64,000 bases of DNA from Tetraselmis striata (Eukaryota; Chlorophyta; Chlorodendrophyceae; Chlorodendrales; Chlorodendraceae): contig VCJN01002477.1 of NCBI GenBank assembly GCA_006384855.1, forward strand, positions 124,001 through 188,000, written 5' to 3'. The translations under genes and the position numbers were made by a program. Position 1 is the first letter of the stretch, and each line of letters begins with the position of its first letter. A model generated the notes under the pieces. It did no database searches. It had not been told where the DNA came from and saw only the letters and a list, made by a program, of their open reading frames with translations. Of the stretch, positions 58,901 to 64,000 are shown in pieces.

Positions 58901-61900
58901 TCCCCCATGTTCTCAGGGGGGGATCTTGTCGGGTCGACGTAATCATTGTAATCGGACTAGCCAACCATGTGAATCAGTGTTGATGTACTACACGTTTTAA
59001 ACACGATCAACGCAGTGGCAGCGACCTCGAATTGGGCACAAGTCGCGAGGGAAGCCGCGCCATCTTACCTCGGAGGCGCGCGCCAGGCGCTCTTGCGCGA
59101 CTTTCTCGACGACGCGCGTGGGAGCGACCCCGGTGTGCCGGGCAGCCCCCCCCAGCGGGGCGCCGGTGCTGACCGCCGACGCGAGACCCAGAACGCAGGT
59201 CAAGCACAGGATGTTGCGGTCGCCGGCGGTGTATGTGTTGGGCGGTAGGCACCGCGCGTGGTAGCAGGTGGGGCAGTTGAGGCAGCGCATCGCGGCCGAG
59301 GCACCCGTTCCCGCGCCCAGGGCCGGAACTGGCTGGCGGCACGAGGCACACGCGTGGGAGGGGCACACAAAGGGGGGCAGGCTGCGGCTCGACGGCGCAC
59401 ACGCGGGGCGGCGGACGCCGGAGGAAGTCGTGGCTGCCATAGGAGAGGCTGCGCCGACCTGCCAGCGGATGTCGCCGTGTGGCCGCTTGCGCAGGCAGCT
59501 AAGATGGAAGGATGCGCCGCAGCTCTGCACGCTACACTGGAACAGCTCCGACTCGGCTATCCCGACCTCGCCACAGTCCGCGCACACCGCCCAGCCGTCC
59601 CGGCACATGGGACAGAACCAGAGCATCCCCTCGTTGTCCGACGCGCTCGGCACGTCGGATGGCTCGAGGCACGCGGCGTGGAAGGCGCGCAGGCAGGTCC
59701 CGTCGCAGCAAAGCACGTCGCCAAGCTGCTTGCACACGGAACAGAAGTCGTCGTTCCAGTCGGCGTCCGCCGCGTCAGGGTTGTGCACCATGGTTGGCGG
59801 CGCCGGGCGGCCGGCGCGCTCGGCCGACCCGGTCCTGGCGGCCGATGCGGCAGCAGGAAGGCGCCGCGCCTGCGCCGACGCCGCCGCGGCCGCGGTGAGC
59901 AACGGGTCGCGCTGGTGCAGCGGCGGGCGGCCCCGGCCTCGACCACGGCCCCGGCCCCGGCCCCGGCCCAAGCCGACGCTCCCCGCAACAGCTGCCAGCG
60001 ACGGTTGAGTCGCTATCGGCAGGACTGTAGCCTTTCGAAACGACGGCGGCTCAAACCTGCATGCGTGGCGCCGCATTATCAGAGCAGGCAGTATCGCAGA
60101 AGGAAACCACCGCTCGACACTGCCAATCGAACGAGCGGAAATGGAAGTCGAGTGCAGCGCGGGCGGCCGCACCGCCGGAGTGTGCCGTCCATATTGGCGT
60201 CCACCCACGGCACCAGCCGCGCGTTCTGGCAGATGTACGCGTCCTCCTCCTCCCCGTCCGAGTCGTTCTCGCCCTTTCGGCAGCCGCGCACCGGCTCCAG
60301 CTCCCACACGCTCATCATCGTCACCACCTCCTGGCCCTCCTCCTCCTCGTCCCAGTACACCTGGCAATCCACAGCATCCACGGAGGCACGTTCAACCTCG
60401 GCCCCGCGTCGACGTGCAACACCACCACCAGCGCATGCCGCCCGCACCTGGATGTTCTCCCACGGCGAGAAGCGCATCGGGTCGCGCGGGTTGCGCTGCT
60501 GCTTGCCCATGATGCGGCCCGCCCAGTACGCACCCTGCGACTGCGCTCCGCCCCAATAAAGTCCGTACGTCAGCATTGCCCACAAGCGCTTCGCCCGCCG
60601 TTCTCCGCCACAATAAGAGGACACGCCGCGGAAGAAGGCGGACGGTGGGGCAGGGTCGGGGAGGGTTTGAGAGGAAGGGGGGGGGCACCAGGTCGTCGGG
60701 ACTCATGTAGAACACGCGGATTCGGTCGCCGATGTCCCACGAATGCGACACTGCCCTCTCGTACCGCGTCCTGTGCGCACGCCGGGGAGGACAATAGCAG
60801 GCCCGGGGTGGATCAGTTGGCAGCGCAGTGACAAAGCGATGCGGTGCGGCGCTTGTGAGCGCGGGTGGTGGAAGTTCCCATTCCACGGAGCGTCACGCGC
60901 TCGGCTTCCATTCAGATGATGGCCAGGCGAAGGTCTGCTGATGCCTCAGACTGGGCTCATTTCTGTGCACGGGTGTGGGCCTAGGTTCCAAACCCTAAAT
61001 AATCAACAAGGGCCCGCAGACCCGACCAGCCCCCCCCCCCCCCCTACACATACTACCCGTGCAAAGCCTTGCCCCCGGGAGAGCCCATCAGAGCCAGGGT
61101 GGAGTTTACGCTCAGCATGTATGTGGCCTGAACTCCGGCTGCATGTAGGATAGGGGCGGCGGTGGTGTGCAATTAAGCGCTCGGAAACCGCGCTTCCAGG
61201 GTTGCCCGTGCGATGCGGGTGCCAAGGGCCCTGCCGTGCCCTGCACCGACCATGCGCGGGGGCGCGCTGAGGACTGCCTTTCCCAAGCCACCATCAGGGG
61301 ATACACCCAGATGCGAGCTTGCCCCTAGCCCAGCACCACCACGCCAGCCCGCAGCAGCAGCAGCGGCAGCATGGCCCCCCTCTGCCCAGTGCGCTCATGG
61401 ACAAGGCAACGCACCGCTTGATGAGGAAGTCCGACACGCCGGTGTCCAGGTAAAAGTCCACTGTGGCGGTGACGGCCGCGTTGGTGCGCCGCCCCGCCGC
61501 GCACGGCAGGGTGCAGCGCCCCTGCTCCGCGCGCCGCAGCGTGAGCCGCACGAAGAAGCCGCTGTAGGAGCGCACCGGGCCACCTACCTGCGCACCACCC
61601 GCAATGGCTGGCCGCCATCAGCATCAGCACCGGCACTGGCGTTGGCCTTGGCACTGCCACGGACAACGCCCAGATCGGCAACAGCGCAAGCATCGCCACT
61701 GGCATCATCATTCGCCTCAGCATTGAAATCGGCATCGGCATCGGCATCGGCAGTGGTGGAGGTAGGAGCATTGTCATCCCCACCGACAACGTCGTTCCCA
61801 TTGCCGTTAACGCCGCCTGGCCGCCCGCCATGCTGAACCCCTCATTTCAGAGGGTTTCATGCGCACCTGGGAGGCGGGGCATCGCCGCATGTACTGCGCG

Positions 61901-62483
61901 CCCACCACCACGCAGTGCTCCACGAGGCCGAGGCGCATGAGCGGCTGCGCCCCGGCGCGCACCGCGGGCAGCAGCCCCGACAGCGCGCGCTCGCCCTGCA
62001 CCCGGCTGCGAAGGCTGCTCCAGCGCGGCTCCTCGTAGGGCAGCCCCAGCGCGCCCAGCTGCTGCTGGTAGCCCTCCTTGAAGAACACCACGGCCATGCC
62101 CAGCGGCGCCACGCTCTGCGTGAACTTGCGGATGAGGAAGCAGCGGTCGGGGTCCAGCGTGGGGTGCGCCAGCTCCACCCACACCGACGGCTTCACGCGC
62201 TCCTGGGCGGGACACAAAATGGTGCAACAAAAAACGATGATAACAGCAACAGCATCCAGGTTCAACCGCTCCTGGCGATAAAAAGTGAGATTTGCAAAAA
62301 AAAAAAAAACACAATTCAAAGTTTACAACAACAAACAGTACGAACAATAACATCCACGGTCCCCCGCTCCTGGCGGGGGCGAAAGGAACGGGAGGTGGGC
62401 GAGAGCGAGTACCCACTCGCGGGGCGGGGGAGGGGGGGGGGGGGGGGTACCTCGACGTGGAGCTCAGCACAGTCGCCCTCCAT
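55987..62483 (-). CDS. Predicted tudor-like / PHD / AT-hook / triple AP2 chromatin-transcription factor
   Basis: Twelve exons: 62483-62451, 62202-61867, 61587-61415, 60770-60689, 60534-60448, 60360-60173, 60056-59069, 58863-58165, 57854-57722, 57341-56804, 56687-56559 and 56170-55987. Every junction is GT-AG and phase-consistent, giving 1189 residues. Residues 1-180 are unrecognised. About 190-270 resemble the PHIP/BRWD cryptic tudor (DIGDRIRVFY, GAYWAGRI, VYWDEEEEGQEV, SVWELEP). An RG repeat lies near 330. PHD fingers span ~405-490 (FCSVC, CDGTC, FHAAC, WFCPMC, then a second) with an NSD-type Cys/His block ~530-575 (CPSHACASC, CPTCYHARC). AP2-like 1 is ~677-745 (AAARAHDMMML, LNFPIAEYA). An AT-hook (KRGRPARP) lies near 1005. 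AP2-2 begins QYRGVKW and AP2-3 STYMGVSWNQ, ending ITNFPAADYA. It may instead be two or three adjacent genes. Confidence 0.65.
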
Positions 62484-62668
62484 CGCGCCGCCACCACCAT
62501 GCAAAGCGCGCGCTCCGGCGTCGTCCGGGGGAGGGGGGAGGGGGCGCGCGCGGGCCGGCAGGGACGATCACGCCGGCCGCGCGCGCCTGCCTGCGAGGGG
62601 CTGACAGGGCGGCGCCTACGCCGGCACGCAGCCGCCGACCGCAAATAAGTCAGCGAGGGGGGGCGAGG

Positions 62669-62705
<37 letters not shown>

Positions 62706-63262
62706 GTGGTCGACGGCGATGAACGACCCCCCCCCCGTCCCCCCCCCCCCCCCCCCCCCCGGGGCAGCTATCCCATTCCACCCCTGGGCCGCCCGTGGCC
62801 CGTCGCCTCTCTCACCTGATGCCCTCCGATGTGCTGGCGAAAGCGGGGGGTGTGAGCAATCGGTTGTACAGGCAAGGCCCAGCGGTGCGTCCGGCGGGGG
62901 TCCTCGGCGGATGCGGGTCCCCGCTGGAGATATGATGAGCTGACCGTTGTGGCTGCTCGATTCCAGTCGGGGCCCAAACCCTAATTCTGCTAGCCCTGCC
63001 TCTTCTTCCGGGGAGAAAAACTCTACGCCCGCCACTGGGAGATGACGCTGCTGCGCGCTGTCTTTCTGAATTACGCTGCTCCCGTCCGTATAAATTATCA
63101 GTACAGGTACGCTTACCCGGGTATTATTGCTCATTCAGATTTAGCCACGACAACATGCAGTCGCTCTTTATGGGGCGTCTTGATTTCGTGATGATTTCGT
63201 GTCACACTGTCGCGGCGGCAGCCAAGCAGCGCAGGCGGTGTCGCGCGCGGCGGAGCAGATCT
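62484..63262. other. 5' flank of the AP2-PHD gene
   Basis: Holds the longest homopolymer in the window (31 G, 62672-62702) and a C run near 62743-62760. An open frame on the minus strand across this part is low-complexity Gly/Pro and not convincing. The right end borders a SINE. Confidence 0.45.
62672..62702. repeat. Poly-G run, 31 nt
   Basis: Uninterrupted G tract, about 190 bp upstream of the AP2-PHD start codon (C on the coding strand). Confidence 0.9.
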
Positions 63263-63274
63263 CATCGAGGCGGT
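63263..63274. repeat. Target-site duplication of SINE copy D (left)
   Basis: CATCGAGGCGGT, repeated exactly at 63485-63496. Confidence 0.9.
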
Positions 63275-63484
63275 AAGTAAAAGTAAAGTTCGCCCCGGGA
63301 CATCGGCCGAAGCCGCCCCAGCACTTGACCTCGTGCGCCAACTGCAGTCGTAGGTCTGGCATAGCCCAAAGACCATTGCCTCATTCGAACCCCGAAGGGC
63401 TAATGCATCAACCGGGTAAACCCGGTACACGCCGGGCCGATATTGCCGAAATACATCAGCCAGGGATCGAACCCGGGTCTCTCG
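63275..63484 (-). mobile_element. tRNA-derived SINE, copy D (5'-truncated)
   Basis: 210 bp in minus orientation between perfect 12-bp duplications. Read on the minus strand it starts inside the tRNA-like head just before box B, where the plus strand reads GGATCGAACCC, and it keeps the full body to the GCGAACTTTACTTTTACTT tail. Truncation at the head with intact duplication shows LINE-style insertion. Confidence 0.92.
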
Positions 63485-63496
63485 CATCGAGGCGGT
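63485..63496. repeat. Target-site duplication of SINE copy D (right)
   Basis: Exact second copy of CATCGAGGCGGT. Confidence 0.9.
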
Positions 63497-63857
63497 GTCC
63501 GCGACGATTGACGCGGCGCGGAGAGGACTGTCGCCGCCGGCGGTGAGGTCCAAATCATCGCGCCAGCGACGCCGGCGACTTAGTTAGCACTTCAGTCGAA
63601 GCGGGCCACCAGCTCGTACCATCCATATATTCAAGGTCTATCTATCCGCATCGCCGGTGCGATCCACCGTGAGTGCAGCAGCCGGCTGCTGTGGCTTGCT
63701 GTGGACTTGGCAGGAAGCAGGTCCGCAGATTCGGCGTCGGTTCGTCCTGCGCTTCGAACGCATTTTCGACCGCCGTGTATCGAGTTAGAGTGCAACCCGG
63801 CTGGCCTCTGCGGACAGGGCGGGGCGACATCGCCAGGGATCTGCGTTCGCGACCAGC
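63497..63857. other. Upstream region of the right-edge gene
   Basis: 361 bp with no coding signal; it should contain the promoter and 5'UTR of the secreted-protein gene that starts at 63858. Confidence 0.4.
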
Positions 63858-64000
63858 ATGCTGCGCCATTGGGCGTTCTGTGGCTCTGCGGCGCGGGTGC
63901 TGCTGGTCAGCCTGGCGCTGGCGGCCTGCGCGGGGGCTGCGCCCGGCGAGGCTGCGGGCGGTGGCGGCAGCGCGGGCACCTTCTCGTACAGGGGTACGCC
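63858..64000 (+). CDS. Secreted protein N-terminus, partial (off right edge)
   Basis: ATG at 63858 opens a clean signal peptide: a short basic start (MLRHWAFCGSAAR), a hydrophobic core (VLLVSLALAACAGAA) and a small-residue cleavage region, then a Gly-rich spacer and GTFSYRG. An FSYxG start after a signal peptide is seen in alpha-type carbonic anhydrases, but only three dozen mature residues or fewer are visible, so this is a guess. A possible donor (GGTACG) lies at the edge. Confidence 0.4.
   Translation, partial: MLRHWAFCGSAARVLLVSLALAACAGAAPGEAAGGGGSAGTFSYRGT

Noticed and set aside
61867-62202. Mediator subunit 18 identity for the N-terminal part of the AP2-PHD protein
   Set aside because: Only vague similarity in one stretch (LGLVEHCVVVGAQY); not enough to name a domain.
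62616-63134. Minus-strand ORF crossing the poly-G/poly-C cluster
   Set aside because: Mostly homopolymer-coded Gly/Pro; the open frame is a by-product of the runs.

Overview
The window is nuclear DNA from a eukaryote, most likely a green alga (Chlorophyta). The support is spliceosomal genes with GT-AG introns and short exons, a protein with tandem AP2/ERF-type domains, a plant-type RFTS (DNMT1-RFD) domain, TTTAGGG-type telomere-like repeats, a nuclear gene for organellar ribosomal protein bL25, and retroelements of the TOC/PAT (tyrosine-recombinase) kind known from Chlamydomonas and Volvox. I do not name a genus. Long poly-C or poly-G runs (15 to 31 nt) occur throughout and sit preferentially inside introns.

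Left end (1-13.4 kb): a minus-strand chromatin gene (bromodomain, RFTS, DDT, WHIM1) runs off the left edge. It is divergent from a plus-strand SPC24-like kinetochore gene. About 4 kb of AT-richer non-coding DNA follows, then a two-exon minus-strand gene of low complexity with an ELF3-like LHR motif.

Middle (13.4-46.7 kb): a gene-poor repeat region. It holds four copies of a tRNA-derived SINE (a fourth copy lies near 63.3 kb), two of them with perfect 12-bp target-site duplications. It also holds four 3' fragments of one LINE family, one with a perfect 14-bp duplication. Two defective tyrosine-recombinase retroelements are present, one with the diagnostic split direct repeats (A1 ... B1-A2-B2). 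There is also a core-deleted piggyBac transposase and a family of ~90-bp dispersed repeats. One clean gene lies inside this tract: a 13-exon major facilitator transporter (35.96-39.0 kb).

Right end (46.9-64 kb): a gene-dense block. It has mitochondrial/organellar bL25 (nine exons, plus), a convergent triosephosphate isomerase (six exons, minus, with a 19-nt microexon carrying the catalytic lysine and one GC-AG intron), and a long minus-strand locus. In that locus twelve exons join with perfect phase into a predicted 1189-residue protein: a PHIP-like tudor segment, RG repeats, PHD fingers, an AT-hook and three AP2-type domains. A secreted-protein start codon exon runs off the right edge.

Exon boundaries were placed by hand from splice consensus, reading-frame phase and domain continuity. 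No database search or transcript evidence was available.
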